Shown: positions 1-8,926, counted from the first letter of the stretch. The stretch: 64,000 nt of DNA from an uncultured Litoreibacter sp. (GCA_947494645.1 CANLVO010000001.1:186001-250000), one strand, 5' to 3'. Notes: generated by a model not told the origin, from the sequence alone. Numbers and translations: made by a program.

Positions 1-1
1 G

Positions 2-304
2 GCCCCGATGATGGCAGACCCAACCATGGCGTGGGCGCTTTATTGGCTGGGGCAAATGAACCTGTTTCTGGCCTTGTTCAATCTATTGCCGGTCATGCCG
101 CTGGATGGCGGTAAGTTGTTTCAACTCTTGCTCATGCGGTTTATGCCGCCTTTTGCCGCAACGCGGTTGGCAGGATGGATCGGCCTCTTCATGACGGTGC
201 TCTGGATCCCGATGATGATCTGGGTCTATTTCACGCTCGGGTTCGTGCTGTTCTTTATCCCGCCCTTCGGGCTGCACGTCCAAATGACGCGGGCGACGCG
301 TTAA
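2..304 (+). CDS. Site-2 protease family protein (M50), C-terminal fragment
   Basis: The reading frame is open from the window edge, so this is the 3' end of a longer gene. The visible part is membrane protein and contains NLLPVMPLDGGKLF, which matches the second metal-binding motif (N-x-x-P-x-P-L-D-G-G) of M50 zinc metalloproteases; the HExxH motif must lie upstream of the window. Two hydrophobic stretches follow the motif, and the protein ends about 50 residues after it. M50 enzymes cut substrates within or next to the membrane; Rhodobacterales often carry short stand-alone versions without a CBS domain. It converges with the DUF2237 gene, with 4 bp shared at the stops. The family call is solid, the substrate unknown. 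Confidence 0.8.
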   Translation, partial: APMMADPTMAWALYWLGQMNLFLALFNLLPVMPLDGGKLFQLLLMRFMPPFAATRLAGWIGLFMTVLWIPMMIWVYFTLGFVLFFIPPFGLHVQMTRATR

Positions 305-678
305 TCTGTAGACAGCGCGTAGAGCCCCAGAATTTCCAGAGAGACAACATCCAGTGCCCTTTGATGGGTTGCCGCCAAGTTGACCTGTGGCGCCGCTCCT
401 TCGTCATGCGCTTGCAGAAAACGCGACGCGCACAAGCACCATTGATCGCCCGGCTTCAATCCAGCAAACCCAAACTCTGGCCGGGGCGTGGACAGGTCAT
501 TGCCGAGGTACTTTGACAGCGCCAGAAACTCTGCAGTCATGACGGCACAAACCGTATGACTGCCTTGGTCCATCGGCCCGGTGTCGCAGCAACCATTGCG
601 GAAGAACCCCGTGACTGGGTCCTTCGAGCAGGTCTCAAGCGGGGCGCCCAGCACATTCAGAGACGGATCCATGTTCAT
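301..678 (-). CDS. DUF2237 family protein
   Basis: A 125-residue protein that matches the DUF2237 family over its whole length. It has the family's cysteine-rich core: the N-terminal NVLGAPLETCSKDPVTGF, then NGCCDTGP, AVMTAEFL, NDLSTPRPEFGFAGLKPGD and WCLCASRF. Five conserved cysteines suggest metal or redox chemistry, but no function is established. The ATG overlaps the stop of the upstream serine hydrolase gene (ATGA, 675-678), so it is probably translated by coupling as the last gene of the pth operon. A second Met two codons in is an alternative start. Confidence 0.85.
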   Translation of the reverse strand: MNMDPSLNVLGAPLETCSKDPVTGFFRNGCCDTGPMDQGSHTVCAVMTAEFLALSKYLGNDLSTPRPEFGFAGLKPGDQWCLCASRFLQAHDEGAAPQVNLAATHQRALDVVSLEILGLYALSTD

Positions 679-1835
679 TGTGTCACCTCGTTTACGATCA
701 GGCGGAACATGTCGACATTTTGCTCACTGACCCCTGTCTCGCGAAAGTTGCGATCTGCAGCGGTGGTTGCGATCACCACCCCTGCTGATCGATCAATATA
801 GACGTATTGTCCGTAAATTCCACGTGCCATGAATTGCCCGGGCTTGGCACCTACGGGTATCCACCATTGATATCCGTAGCCAATCTCGCCGGGTGCTGTG
901 GGGGCTGAAGGGGCCGTACTTTCTGCGACCCAAGATGCAGGCACGATCTGGCGATCTCCCAGTCGGCCTTCTTGCAGGAACATCAATCCCATCCGGGCGA
1001 AATCTCGCGTCGTCAGGTTCAACCCGCCAAGCGCAAACGCCACACCCTCACCATCGGTCAGATAGTAGGGAGAGGATTCTAACCCCATCGGGGCAATTAG
1101 TTTTTCCTGCATTTCCGCGACAAGAGATTGCCCTGTTGCTGCGCGCAGCACCATTCCTAAGACATGGGTGTCGATCGACGTGTACTCCCATTCCTGACCG
1201 GGCGGTCGGGTTGTCTCTGTAAGGCCGGAGGCAAAACCATCCATCGTACCGCCCAGGGCCAACACCCGACCCATTCGATTTATGTCGCTGTCATAGTCCA
1301 AGTAATCTTCGTCAAACGAGATCCCGGAAGACATTTGCAACACGTTCCGGATCGTCGCGGCGTCATAGGCCGTTCCTTTCAGGCTTTCTACGTAGTCGGT
1401 CACTGGCGCGTCTAAATCGGGGATTTTGCCTTCGCTGACCGCGATGCCGAACAGACCTGAAAGAAAACTCTTGGCGATGGACCATCCGATGCGGCGATCG
1501 CTGGGCAGGGTCGCTTTATAATATTGCTCGACGACGACTTCCCCGTCTTTCAGCACCAGCAAAGAGGTTACGTCTCGTGCCTCAACCCAGTCCTGCACCG
1601 CGCGTGGCATGGAGACCTGTTTGCCTGGTGGCAATGGTGTTACAGGCCCGTCGCCACGGTCCAGCTCGGTCCACAGGAAAGCTTCATTCATGTTCGAGAA
1701 ATTCTCGACGATCCTGCCTTCGTCGAACAACGTGTTCACAGCCATCAGACGCGTGATCTCTTCGCGTTTCCAGAGCCCTGCAGCCGCTGCAACCAGCACA
1801 ATGGTGATGGCACCACAGGCAACCCATCGCTTCAC
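675..1835 (-). CDS. Serine hydrolase of the beta-lactamase/penicillin-binding (class C) family
   Basis: A 386-residue protein with an N-terminal membrane anchor or signal (about residues 5-22). A class-C beta-lactamase/esterase fold follows: SIAK at 119-122 is the S-x-x-K catalytic motif, YTS at 218-220 stands in for Y-x-N/S, and a RGIYGQ segment near the C-terminus resembles the third motif in the 6-aminohexanoate-dimer-hydrolase-like branch. It is likely a periplasmic or membrane-bound esterase/amidase rather than a true beta-lactamase. The start is GTG, overlapping the pth stop (GTGA, 1832-1835), and it is followed by DUF2237 with an ATGA overlap. Substrate unknown. Confidence 0.82.
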   Translation of the reverse strand: MKRWVACGAITIVLVAAAAGLWKREEITRLMAVNTLFDEGRIVENFSNMNEAFLWTELDRGDGPVTPLPPGKQVSMPRAVQDWVEARDVTSLLVLKDGEVVVEQYYKATLPSDRRIGWSIAKSFLSGLFGIAVSEGKIPDLDAPVTDYVESLKGTAYDAATIRNVLQMSSGISFDEDYLDYDSDINRMGRVLALGGTMDGFASGLTETTRPPGQEWEYTSIDTHVLGMVLRAATGQSLVAEMQEKLIAPMGLESSPYYLTDGEGVAFALGGLNLTTRDFARMGLMFLQEGRLGDRQIVPASWVAESTAPSAPTAPGEIGYGYQWWIPVGAKPGQFMARGIYGQYVYIDRSAGVVIATTAADRNFRETGVSEQNVDMFRLIVNEVTQ

Positions 1836-2521
1836 TTGAACTTGTCCAATAGCTTCTGCATTGGGGATCGAGTGTCCTGTGGGGCAGGCGGCTCGACCTT
1901 CGGAATTGCATTGGGGTGAGCTTTCGGCTTTGACTGGCTGGTCGACGAGCGAGGCGGCGCTAGCCTAAGCGAGACCGCGTTCAGAAATCGGCCTGTGTCC
2001 CCGTCGGCCAGATGCGCAATTCCGTCAGAGATGCCGCGCAACATGTCGTCCAGCCACTCCTGATCAGCCTTGGCAAAGTCATGTAGCACATATCCCGGCA
2101 CGCGGTCCTTGTGCCCTGGATGACCCACACCCATTCGGACGCGGTCGTAATGCGGCCCGAGATGTTCATGGATCGACCGTAATCCATTGTGGCCTGCATG
2201 CCCGCCGCCGGCCTTGCATCGCAGCTTGCCGGGGGCGAGGTCAATCTCGTCGTGAAACACCGTTACATCGGTGCTGTCGAGCTTATAGAACCGCATAGCC
2301 TCGCCTACCGATTGGCCCGACTTGTTCATGAAGGTTATAGGCTTGAGCAGAACGATTTTCTCGGAGCCTAACCGCCCTTCGCTGATCTGTCCCTGAAACT
2401 TGCTTTTCCACGGACCGAACCCGTGATCCTGCGCGATGCGATCAAGCGCCATGAAACCAATATTATGGCGGTGGCCAGCATATTTCGCGCCGGGATTGCC
2501 GAGGCCTGCAAAGAGTTTCAT
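1832..2521 (-). CDS. pth: Peptidyl-tRNA hydrolase
   Basis: A 229-residue Pth, the enzyme that frees tRNAs from stalled peptidyl-tRNA. The start at MKLFAGLGNPG is chosen because the family begins here and the frame upstream encodes no family sequence. Conserved residues are visible: Asn9 in GLGNPG, the catalytic His19 in HRHNIGF, FMNKSGQSV, the HDEID acid and GGGHAGHNGLRSI. A Ser/Pro/Lys-rich tail of about 45 residues follows the catalytic domain, longer than in E. coli. It leads a tightly overlapped operon with the serine hydrolase and DUF2237. In related bacteria pth usually follows rplY; here a gene on the opposite strand lies between them. Confidence 0.96.
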   Translation of the reverse strand: MKLFAGLGNPGAKYAGHRHNIGFMALDRIAQDHGFGPWKSKFQGQISEGRLGSEKIVLLKPITFMNKSGQSVGEAMRFYKLDSTDVTVFHDEIDLAPGKLRCKAGGGHAGHNGLRSIHEHLGPHYDRVRMGVGHPGHKDRVPGYVLHDFAKADQEWLDDMLRGISDGIAHLADGDTGRFLNAVSLRLAPPRSSTSQSKPKAHPNAIPKVEPPAPQDTRSPMQKLLDKFK

Positions 2522-2592
2522 GGGTGGATGCCATATTGTCGGGACGCCGGGGCGCGGGTAGGGTTTGCGCCATCTTAACAAGGTTTCATTGC

Positions 2593-3288
2593 GTGGCACA
2601 ATTCGAACTCAGCGGCGTTTCCCTCGACGTTCCAGACAGGTTGCTGACCCCACGCATTCGCGATCGGCTGGAAACTGGGCGCTATGAGGCCAATGAGGCG
2701 CGCGCGGCGCAGTTGATGATCGACTACGGCGACAGGGTGCTAGAGCTGGGGGCAGGGGTCGGCTATATCTCGACCATCTGCGCGATGCTGGCCGGCTCGC
2801 AAAACGTGATGTCGGTAGAGGCCAACCCGAAGCTTTTGAACACTGCACGCACAAATCTCGACCGCAATGATTGCGAAGAGGCGGTACTGCTCCATGGCGC
2901 CATCGTCGGCAAGCCGGTCAGAGGCGACCACGTCTATCTGAAAGGGGCAAATGCATTTTGGGCGTGCTCCCTCGGCACTGCCGAGGATGAAGGGGCCATC
3001 AGCGTGCCTGCACTGGTGTTCGGCGACCTTCTAGAAGCCCATAAACCCACCGTGGTCATTATGGATATCGAAGGTGCAGAAGCAGATCTGTTCAATATCC
3101 CATGGCCAGACTGTGTTCGGGTGGTGACGCTTGAACTGCACCCAAACCGCTACCGTGACACGGCGATCAAGCACATCTTTGACAATATGTCTGAGGCGGG
3201 CTTCGTCTACGCCCCAGACCTGTCGCGTGGAGCCTTGGTTGGGTTCTGCAGGCAAGGTCAGCAGCTCGACGCTTCGATCGCAGTATAA
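2593..3288 (+). CDS. FkbM-family SAM-dependent methyltransferase
   Basis: About 231 residues. VLELGAGVGYIS is the SAM-binding glycine motif, VEANPKLL the acidic motif II, and VIMDIEGAEADLF the FkbM signature (D-I-E-G-x-E). An in-frame ATG lies at 2524, but that start would leave only 2 bp to the divergent pth start, and its first residues look non-coding. I prefer GTG 2593, which has an AAGG about 10 bases upstream. FkbM enzymes O-methylate sugars, polyketides or other small molecules; there is no clue to the substrate. It sits on the plus strand between the minus-strand genes rplY and pth, as if inserted. Confidence 0.8.
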   Translation: MAQFELSGVSLDVPDRLLTPRIRDRLETGRYEANEARAAQLMIDYGDRVLELGAGVGYISTICAMLAGSQNVMSVEANPKLLNTARTNLDRNDCEEAVLLHGAIVGKPVRGDHVYLKGANAFWACSLGTAEDEGAISVPALVFGDLLEAHKPTVVIMDIEGAEADLFNIPWPDCVRVVTLELHPNRYRDTAIKHIFDNMSEAGFVYAPDLSRGALVGFCRQGQQLDASIAV

Positions 3289-3303
3289 ATCCGGGCAGCA
3301 ACG

Positions 3304-3333
3304 AAAAAAGGCGAGGCCGCACGACCTCGCCTT
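3304..3333 (-). terminator. Rho-independent terminator of rplY
   Basis: A perfect 9-bp stem (3308-3316 with 3325-3333, AAGGCGAGG/CCTCGCCTT) and an 8-base loop are followed, reading the minus strand, by six U. It lies 28 bp after the rplY stop. There is no T-run in the plus direction, so it does not clearly serve the methyltransferase gene. Confidence 0.88.
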
Positions 3334-3360
3334 CTCAATTCAGTTCGAAAGCTTGCGCGT

Positions 3361-4023
3361 TTAGTCTTCGCCACCCTCTTCGGCTTCCGCCTCAGGTGCT
3401 GCGTCCTCTGCAACGTCCTCGGCGTCGTCCTCATCGTCGCTTGCCGATTTCAGGCCCGATGGAGCTTGAATGTTGGCGATGACAAAGTCGCGGTCGATGG
3501 TAGGCTTGGCACCTTCCGGCAAGGTGACGGAGGAGATCGACACGTTGTCGCCAATACCCAGCTCAGAGACGTCGATGGTGATGTGGTCAGGAATGTCGGC
3601 CGCCGTCACAACCAGCTCAACTTCGGGACGGACCAAAGACAGCACGCCGCCTTGGGTGAGGCCGGGGCTTGCATCTTCGCCGGTTACTTCAACCGGGATA
3701 AACAGCGCAATCTTCGTGGTACGCTTCAGACGCAGCAGGTCGATATGCGTTGGCAGGTCTTTGACCACATCGCGCTGCACGTTCCGGCAGATCACGCGGA
3801 CGTCTTCTGCGCCATCCATTTTCAGGTTGAACAATGTCGCCAGGAAGCGGCCCTCTTTCAACTTCTTGAACAGGACGTTGAAGGGGATCTGAATAGCTTG
3901 CGGGTCAGCCCCGCCGCCATAGACCACGCCAGGCACCATACCATTACGGCGTGCAGTGCGGGCGGCCCCCTTGCCTGTCCCCGCGCGTGGCTCAACTACA
4001 AGATCAGGGATCTCTTTTGCCAT
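3361..4023 (-). CDS. rplY: 50S ribosomal protein L25 (Ctc type)
   Basis: A 220-residue L25/TL5/Ctc protein that binds 5S rRNA. The N-terminal domain has [20 protein letters not shown], and the C-terminal beta domain includes [15 protein letters not shown] and a LPEGAKPTI segment; an acidic Glu/Asp/Ala tail of about 25 residues ends the protein. Length and two-domain layout are those of the longer Ctc form. The gene is monocistronic here: it has its own terminator (3304-3333), and the next gene downstream is on the other strand. It shares a 113-bp divergent promoter region with the MFS gene. Confidence 0.95.
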   Translation of the reverse strand: MAKEIPDLVVEPRAGTGKGAARTARRNGMVPGVVYGGGADPQAIQIPFNVLFKKLKEGRFLATLFNLKMDGAEDVRVICRNVQRDVVKDLPTHIDLLRLKRTTKIALFIPVEVTGEDASPGLTQGGVLSLVRPEVELVVTAADIPDHITIDVSELGIGDNVSISSVTLPEGAKPTIDRDFVIANIQAPSGLKSASDDEDDAEDVAEDAAPEAEAEEGGED

Positions 4024-4136
4024 GTGAATTCTCCAAATGTTATGCGGCTGCCTCCAAGGGTGTCGGGCCGCGTGAAACCGTGCGTATAGGCGCGAATCGA
4101 ATGCATGAAAAGGGCTTTGTTGTGATTGCGTATTGA

Positions 4137-5306
4137 GTGTCCAACAGCATGTGGCTAACGCTTGTCGCTATGTCCGTTTTGTCAGCCATCCGTATCTCCC
4201 ACGCGCCCGTCGCGGCCTTTGCAGTGGTCGGGTTGTTTTGGGGCTCGATGGCCGCACTTGCGCCTCAGCTTAAAGCACAAATCGGCGCAGATGACGCGAC
4301 CTTCGGGCTGCTCTTATTGGGCACATCCTTCGGACTTTTAACCACCATGGTTCTGGCGCCGATGTTTGATCGTGCGCTCGGGCGATGGGCCTTGCCTGTG
4401 GCATGCGTCGGGTTGGCGGCAGCGTTCTTGTTTCCGGGCATTGCCACTACACCGATGGCGTTTTTCGCGGCGATGGTGCTGGCTGGGCTGGCTTCCGGGC
4501 TGCTGGACGTCACCATGAATGCAAGGGTGTCGGAGCTTGAAGCTGTGCACGCACGCCCGTTGATGAATGCAAATCACGGCATGTTCTCAGTCGCCTACGC
4601 GTTTGGTGCATTTGGCACCGGTTTGGGGCGGGAAGCAGGTGCAGCACCGGTTGTCATCTTTGCAAGCGTTGGAGTCCTGGCGTTGATCCTCGCGACACGC
4701 ACACGGATGGAGGTGGCACGTCATGACGCTGAGACAAAGCAGACCTCCCGCTTCCCTTATGCGGTTGTAGGTGTTTGCGGGGCTGTCGTGATGATTGCCT
4801 TTATGGCAGAGGCCGCCGTGGAAAGCTGGTCCGCGTTGCATGTCGAACGCACGTTAGGAGGGCGCGCTGCTCAAGGCGCGCTCGGCCCAACAATGCTGGG
4901 GCTGACAATGGCTGTGGGGCGGTTCGGCGGGCAGGCTGTTGCCGAAAAGTGGAGCGACCTGACTGTGATCTTCTGGGGAGCTGTTCTGGCCGTCATCGGC
5001 GCAGTCATTGCGGCGGCTGCCGTATCACCGTTGATGGCATATATTGGCTATGGCACGCTTGGCCTTGGCGTCTCGGCTATTGGGCCCATTGGTTTTGCCA
5101 TTGTCGGCCGTCTCGTAAAGCCTGAGGTGAGAACCCTCGCGATATCGCGTGCTGCGGTCATTGGTTTTTCTGGCTTCTTTATTGCGCCCGCAGCAATGGG
5201 TCTGATCAGTCAAGGCTTCGGATTGCGAACCAGCTTCTTTGCCATTGGCGTGCTCGTTTGCGTGTTGTTTCCGCTCTTGGGCGTGCTGCGCAGGTGGGGT
5301 GTTTAG
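4137..5306 (+). CDS. MFS transporter (YbjJ-like)
   Basis: A 389-residue protein with about 12 predicted membrane helices. The segment [15 protein letters not shown] after helix 4 is typical of the YbjJ-like branch of the major facilitator superfamily, whose members export or import small solutes; the substrate cannot be read. The start at GTG 4137 is uncertain, and ATGs at codons 5 and 13 are alternatives. The gene is divergent from rplY and converges on the hydroxyacid dehydrogenase gene with 4 bp of overlap at the stop codons. Confidence 0.85.
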   Translation: MSNSMWLTLVAMSVLSAIRISHAPVAAFAVVGLFWGSMAALAPQLKAQIGADDATFGLLLLGTSFGLLTTMVLAPMFDRALGRWALPVACVGLAAAFLFPGIATTPMAFFAAMVLAGLASGLLDVTMNARVSELEAVHARPLMNANHGMFSVAYAFGAFGTGLGREAGAAPVVIFASVGVLALILATRTRMEVARHDAETKQTSRFPYAVVGVCGAVVMIAFMAEAAVESWSALHVERTLGGRAAQGALGPTMLGLTMAVGRFGGQAVAEKWSDLTVIFWGAVLAVIGAVIAAAAVSPLMAYIGYGTLGLGVSAIGPIGFAIVGRLVKPEVRTLAISRAAVIGFSGFFIAPAAMGLISQGFGLRTSFFAIGVLVCVLFPLLGVLRRWGV

Positions 5307-6466
5307 ACCCAGTCGCCCACGAAATCCTTCGGCACCAGCAAGTTATGCGCGCCAAGATTGTTGAGGTCGCGTTCGCCGCACAGAGCCATGGTCGTGTCGA
5401 GCTCCTTGTGGATCACCCGCAACGCCTCGCTTACACCCTTCTCACCCATCGCGCCCAAGCCATAGATATAGGCACGTCCAATATAAGTGCCTGTGGCCCC
5501 CATCGCGACGGCCTTCAAGACGTCTTGGCCAGTCCGAATACCGCCGTCGATATGCACCTCAATCTTGTCGCCCACCGCATCCAGAATAGGCTGCAGCATG
5601 CGAATTGAGCTCAGCGCGCCGTCGAGCTGACGCCCGCCATGGTTCGATACGATGATTGCGTCCGCACCCACATCAAGCGCCTTCTTGGCATCCTCAACGT
5701 CCAGAATGCCCTTCAAGATCAGCTTGCGGTCCCATTTCTTGCGGTATTCTTTCACCGTGTCCCAATTCAGACGCGGGTCAAATTGCTGGGCCGTCCAGCT
5801 GTGCAATTGAGAGATGTCATCGACAGACTGCGCATGCCCTACAATGTTGCGGAACGTGCGGCGCTTGGTTTGCAGCATCTTGATGCCCCAGCCCCACTTT
5901 GTGGCCAGATCGGCGATCACCATCGGTGTCAGTTTGGGCGGAGCAGACAGACCATTCTTAATGTCCTTATGCCGCTGCCCAAGAAGCTGCAGGTCCAAGG
6001 TGAGCACCATTGCGTCGCAATTGGCATCACGTGCCCGCCCGATCAGATTGTCGATAAACTGCGCGTCGCGCATCACGTAAAGCTGGAACCAAAACGGGGC
6101 GGAGGTGTTCTCCGCGATGTCCTCGATTGAGCAGATCGACATGGTCGACAGCGTGAAAGGCACCCCGAACTTTTCTGCAGCTTTGGCCGCCAGGATCTCT
6201 CCGTCCGCATGCTGCATGCCGGTCATGCCGACGGGGGCAAGGGCGACTGGCATTGCCACATCCCGCCCGATCATTTGCGTTTTGGTTGAGCGGTTGGTCA
6301 TATCGACGGCAACGCGCTGGCGCAGCCGGATTTTGTCGTAGTCAGAGACGTTTTCGCGGAAGGTTTGTTCGGTCCAGCTACCGCTTTCGCAATAGTCGTA
6401 GAACATCTTGGGCACACGCCGCTTGTAGATGCGCTTGAGGTCGGCGATTTCGGTAATCTCGGGCAT
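5303..6466 (-). CDS. lldD: FMN-dependent alpha-hydroxy acid dehydrogenase (L-lactate dehydrogenase LldD type)
   Basis: A 387-residue member of the FMN alpha-hydroxyacid oxidase/dehydrogenase family. SNHGGRQLDG contains the catalytic His276 and substrate-binding Arg279; LAPVGMTGM, FWFQLYV, LTLDLQLLGQRHKD, KGILDVEDA and IDGGIRTGQDVLKA are the FMN-barrel motifs. The family oxidises L-lactate and related 2-hydroxy acids and passes electrons to quinone or oxygen. It is divergent, across 269 bp, from the Rieske/ThDP operon, so it may be co-regulated with it and could feed a 2-keto acid to the ThDP enzyme; that link is inference. Lactate is the commonest substrate but is not proven by sequence. Confidence 0.88.
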   Translation of the reverse strand: MPEITEIADLKRIYKRRVPKMFYDYCESGSWTEQTFRENVSDYDKIRLRQRVAVDMTNRSTKTQMIGRDVAMPVALAPVGMTGMQHADGEILAAKAAEKFGVPFTLSTMSICSIEDIAENTSAPFWFQLYVMRDAQFIDNLIGRARDANCDAMVLTLDLQLLGQRHKDIKNGLSAPPKLTPMVIADLATKWGWGIKMLQTKRRTFRNIVGHAQSVDDISQLHSWTAQQFDPRLNWDTVKEYRKKWDRKLILKGILDVEDAKKALDVGADAIIVSNHGGRQLDGALSSIRMLQPILDAVGDKIEVHIDGGIRTGQDVLKAVAMGATGTYIGRAYIYGLGAMGEKGVSEALRVIHKELDTTMALCGERDLNNLGAHNLLVPKDFVGDWV

Positions 6467-6735
6467 AGAACATCTCTTTCACGCCGTATTGGTCCATTTC
6501 CCTTACCAATCTGCCGGAATTGCCGCAATCCCCGACTTGCGGTTAGCACCGCCCCTTGAGCGCCTCCTTGAGGGTTTTCGAAAAATGAAAGAACGTTACG
6601 TTCGACACCCGAGGGCGAATTTCTGAATGCTGTCGTTGGTGCAGGAACTCCGGGCTTTGCCGCTGGCAATCTGATGTGGCGCGATACGGATAAACATGTC
6701 AGTTTTGCCGCAAGTCTCTCATCTTAGGGCGCTCT

Positions 6736-7104
6736 ATGAATCAGGCCGAACTTATCTTGCTGCTTGTGAAAATCTGGGGTGGCGCAGGCGCGCTGGTAGC
6801 ACTTGCGTTTCTTACATTCGGGATAGACCGTTTGGATGAGGACGCGCGCGGAGCCTACGTTTTCCGTCTGCTCATCATCCCCGGGGTGCTGTTGATCTGG
6901 CCGTTGGTTCTTTGGCGCTGGTACATTTTGGCTGATGGCAAAGATGAATGGGCTAAGCGTTACCAGCCGAAACGCAATTCCCACAACATCTTCGCGTTGA
7001 TCATGCCCGTGCTGATCGTAGGCATCATTGCGGCGGGTTGGTCGGTGCGCCAGACTTGGCCCGCAGATGTCGCCCCAGTTCAGCTGTCGGAGCCGGGCCA
7101 ATGA
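6736..7104 (+). CDS. Small membrane protein, first gene of the Rieske/ThDP operon
   Basis: A 122-residue protein that I do not recognise as a named family. It has three hydrophobic segments (about 5-27, 42-62 and 84-105) and a polar loop with DGKDEWAKRYQPKRN between the last two. There are no cysteines and no conserved His pair, so it is unlikely to bind heme or a cluster by itself. Its stop overlaps the start of the ferric-reductase/Rieske gene (ATGA, 7101-7104), which argues for stoichiometric production and a shared membrane complex. A TAGGG seven bases upstream supports the start. Confidence 0.75.
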   Translation: MNQAELILLLVKIWGGAGALVALAFLTFGIDRLDEDARGAYVFRLLIIPGVLLIWPLVLWRWYILADGKDEWAKRYQPKRNSHNIFALIMPVLIVGIIAAGWSVRQTWPADVAPVQLSEPGQ

Positions 7105-8165
7105 GTGTCAAATACATCCCCGTCCAGTGGAACCGCAACAAATGGTTCTATGACTTCGTGATGCTCGCAGGCGTTGTCGCCTTTCTGGTGTTGTTCCTCT
7201 TTGTGAGCCCTGGTCTTCTGAGCCACGAGTTTCCAATCAACCCGCAGGTGCACAACGCCCGTGCCTTTGGGGCCTGTGCCTTTGTGATGCTGACAGTTAT
7301 CCTGTGCATTGGGCCGCTTGCACGGATCGATCCCCGGTTTCTGCCGCTGCTTTATAACCGGCGCCATTTCGGGGTGATGACAACCTTTGTCGCGATCACC
7401 CATGCCAGCTACATCTTGAACTGGTATTTCGCTTTTTCGAAGTCGGACAAGTTCTCGGCACTGCTTTTTGCCAACACCAGCTACACCCAATTGGCTGGCT
7501 TTCCGTTCGAGGCGTTTGGCATTTTTGCGCTGATCTGCCTATTGATATTGGCCGCGACCAGCCATGACTTCTGGATGAAATTCCTGACGCCCCCGGTATG
7601 GAAGCGGCTGCATGCGCTGATCTACTTCGCCTATGCCGCCGTTGTGGCCCATGTCAGCCTTGGCATCATGCAGGACCAGCAGAACCACGTCTTCACCGTG
7701 ATCTTCATCGGTGGGGCGCTCGCGGTGGCGGGCTTGCATGCGTATGCGGCTTGGCTCGACTTGCGCGGTGGAGATGAGGCGGGCACTGTCTCAGAAGGTT
7801 GGATCGAGGTCTGCAGCCCCGCCGACATCAAGAATGGGTTTGCCAAGATCAAGCTACTGCCCAATGGCGAGCGGGTCGCGGTGTTCAACCAAGAGGGCAA
7901 GCTCAGCGCAATCTCGAACGCCTGCGCGCATCAGAACGGGCCGTTGGGCGAGGGCAAGGTGGTGTTCTGCTTGGTGACCTGCCCGTGGCACGGGTTTCAA
8001 TATGATGTCACCAATGGTCGGTCTCCGGCGCCCTTCACCGAGATGGTGCCGACCTACAATCTGCGCCTTGTCGACGGAACGATCCAAGTCGATCCGGAAG
8101 CAAACCCGCCGGGCACCTATGTCGAACCCGTTCCAATCCCCGGCTGGAAGGAAGTTCCTGCATGA
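7101..8165 (+). CDS. Ferric reductase-like transmembrane protein fused to a C-terminal Rieske [2Fe-2S] domain
   Basis: A 354-residue protein starting at MSVKYIPVQW (ATGA overlap with the gene before). Residues about 15-220 form six or so membrane helices of the ferric reductase/MsrQ-like cytochrome b type; histidines in RRHFGV (89), ITHASY (101), RLHALIY (171) and VVAHVSL (184) are in the right places for heme ligands. Residues about 233-335 are a Rieske domain with CAH at 275-277 and CPWH at 294-297, the two Cys/His pairs that hold a [2Fe-2S] cluster. It therefore probably carries electrons across or along the inner membrane. The partner for electrons is unknown, but the operon also encodes a soluble Rieske enzyme. 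The next gene overlaps by 4 bp. Confidence 0.82.
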   Translation: MSVKYIPVQWNRNKWFYDFVMLAGVVAFLVLFLFVSPGLLSHEFPINPQVHNARAFGACAFVMLTVILCIGPLARIDPRFLPLLYNRRHFGVMTTFVAITHASYILNWYFAFSKSDKFSALLFANTSYTQLAGFPFEAFGIFALICLLILAATSHDFWMKFLTPPVWKRLHALIYFAYAAVVAHVSLGIMQDQQNHVFTVIFIGGALAVAGLHAYAAWLDLRGGDEAGTVSEGWIEVCSPADIKNGFAKIKLLPNGERVAVFNQEGKLSAISNACAHQNGPLGEGKVVFCLVTCPWHGFQYDVTNGRSPAPFTEMVPTYNLRLVDGTIQVDPEANPPGTYVEPVPIPGWKEVPA

Positions 8166-8926
8166 GCCAAGAAGACAAACCATTTTTCGTGGGCTACCTT
8201 GACATCCCCGGCCCCCTGCGCCGCTTTCTGTTACTTGCCTGCCTTGCTGTGGTCGGCATTTTTGTGGCCACAGGGCTGCTTATTGGCAGTACGCAAGACG
8301 AACCACCCGCCTCAGGATTCCGCTTCGATTACGGGCGCCAGACCGTCACAGGCGTGATCGAGCTGACCCCGTACCCGCTGCTGCGCGTCACGCAAGGCAA
8401 CGACCTGATCAAGCCGGGCAAAACGCTGATGCTGTCAGGTCAGGGCAAATCCGGTGTGGACGCGCAGGCGATGGGGCTGGAGGGCCAATTGGCCGAAGTC
8501 AGTGGCATCATCCTGCAGCGCGGCACGATTGACATGATGCAGCTGGCAGGCGGCAGGCGAGGGTTGAAAATGGTCGAGGGCGACGCCCCCGAGATGGAGA
8601 CCGAACCATTGGGTCGCTGGAAAGTGGCCGGAGAGATTTGCGACGGAAAATGTTTGAATGGCGCAATGCGGCCGGGCCGTGGACTGGCCCACAAGGCTTG
8701 CGCCGCGCTTTGCCTTGTCGGTGATGTGCCGCCTGTGTTCGTCTCGACCCAGCCCATCGAGGGCTCCGACTTCATGTTGATTACAGGGCCGGACGGCACC
8801 ACGCTGCCCAAAGCGGCCTATGAACATATCGGACAATTTGTCTCTGCTGAGGGGGACCTCGAACGTCGTGGTGACTTGCTAGTCTTGAAGATCGACGCTG
8901 AAACGATCGAGGTGATTGACGGATGA
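8162..8926 (+). CDS. Membrane-anchored four-cysteine protein of unknown function
   Basis: A 254-residue protein with one N-terminal membrane helix (about 20-42) and a soluble domain. The notable part is C160-x3-C164 followed by C180-x3-C184 (CDGKC ... HKACAALC), a pattern that could hold a metal or cluster, followed by GDVPPVFV. The N-terminal half of the soluble domain looks beta-rich and has no catalytic motif I know. It has ATGA overlaps on both sides, so it is made together with the ferric-reductase/Rieske protein and is probably a periplasmic or membrane subunit of the same complex. I cannot assign a named family; function is not inferred beyond possible metal or electron handling. Confidence 0.75.
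   Translation: MSQEDKPFFVGYLDIPGPLRRFLLLACLAVVGIFVATGLLIGSTQDEPPASGFRFDYGRQTVTGVIELTPYPLLRVTQGNDLIKPGKTLMLSGQGKSGVDAQAMGLEGQLAEVSGIILQRGTIDMMQLAGGRRGLKMVEGDAPEMETEPLGRWKVAGEICDGKCLNGAMRPGRGLAHKACAALCLVGDVPPVFVSTQPIEGSDFMLITGPDGTTLPKAAYEHIGQFVSAEGDLERRGDLLVLKIDAETIEVIDG

Noticed and set aside
675-1835. Class C beta-lactamase resistance gene
   Set aside because: S-x-x-K is present, but the Y-x-N and third motifs fit the esterase/aminohexanoate-hydrolase branch better; no AmpR neighbour.
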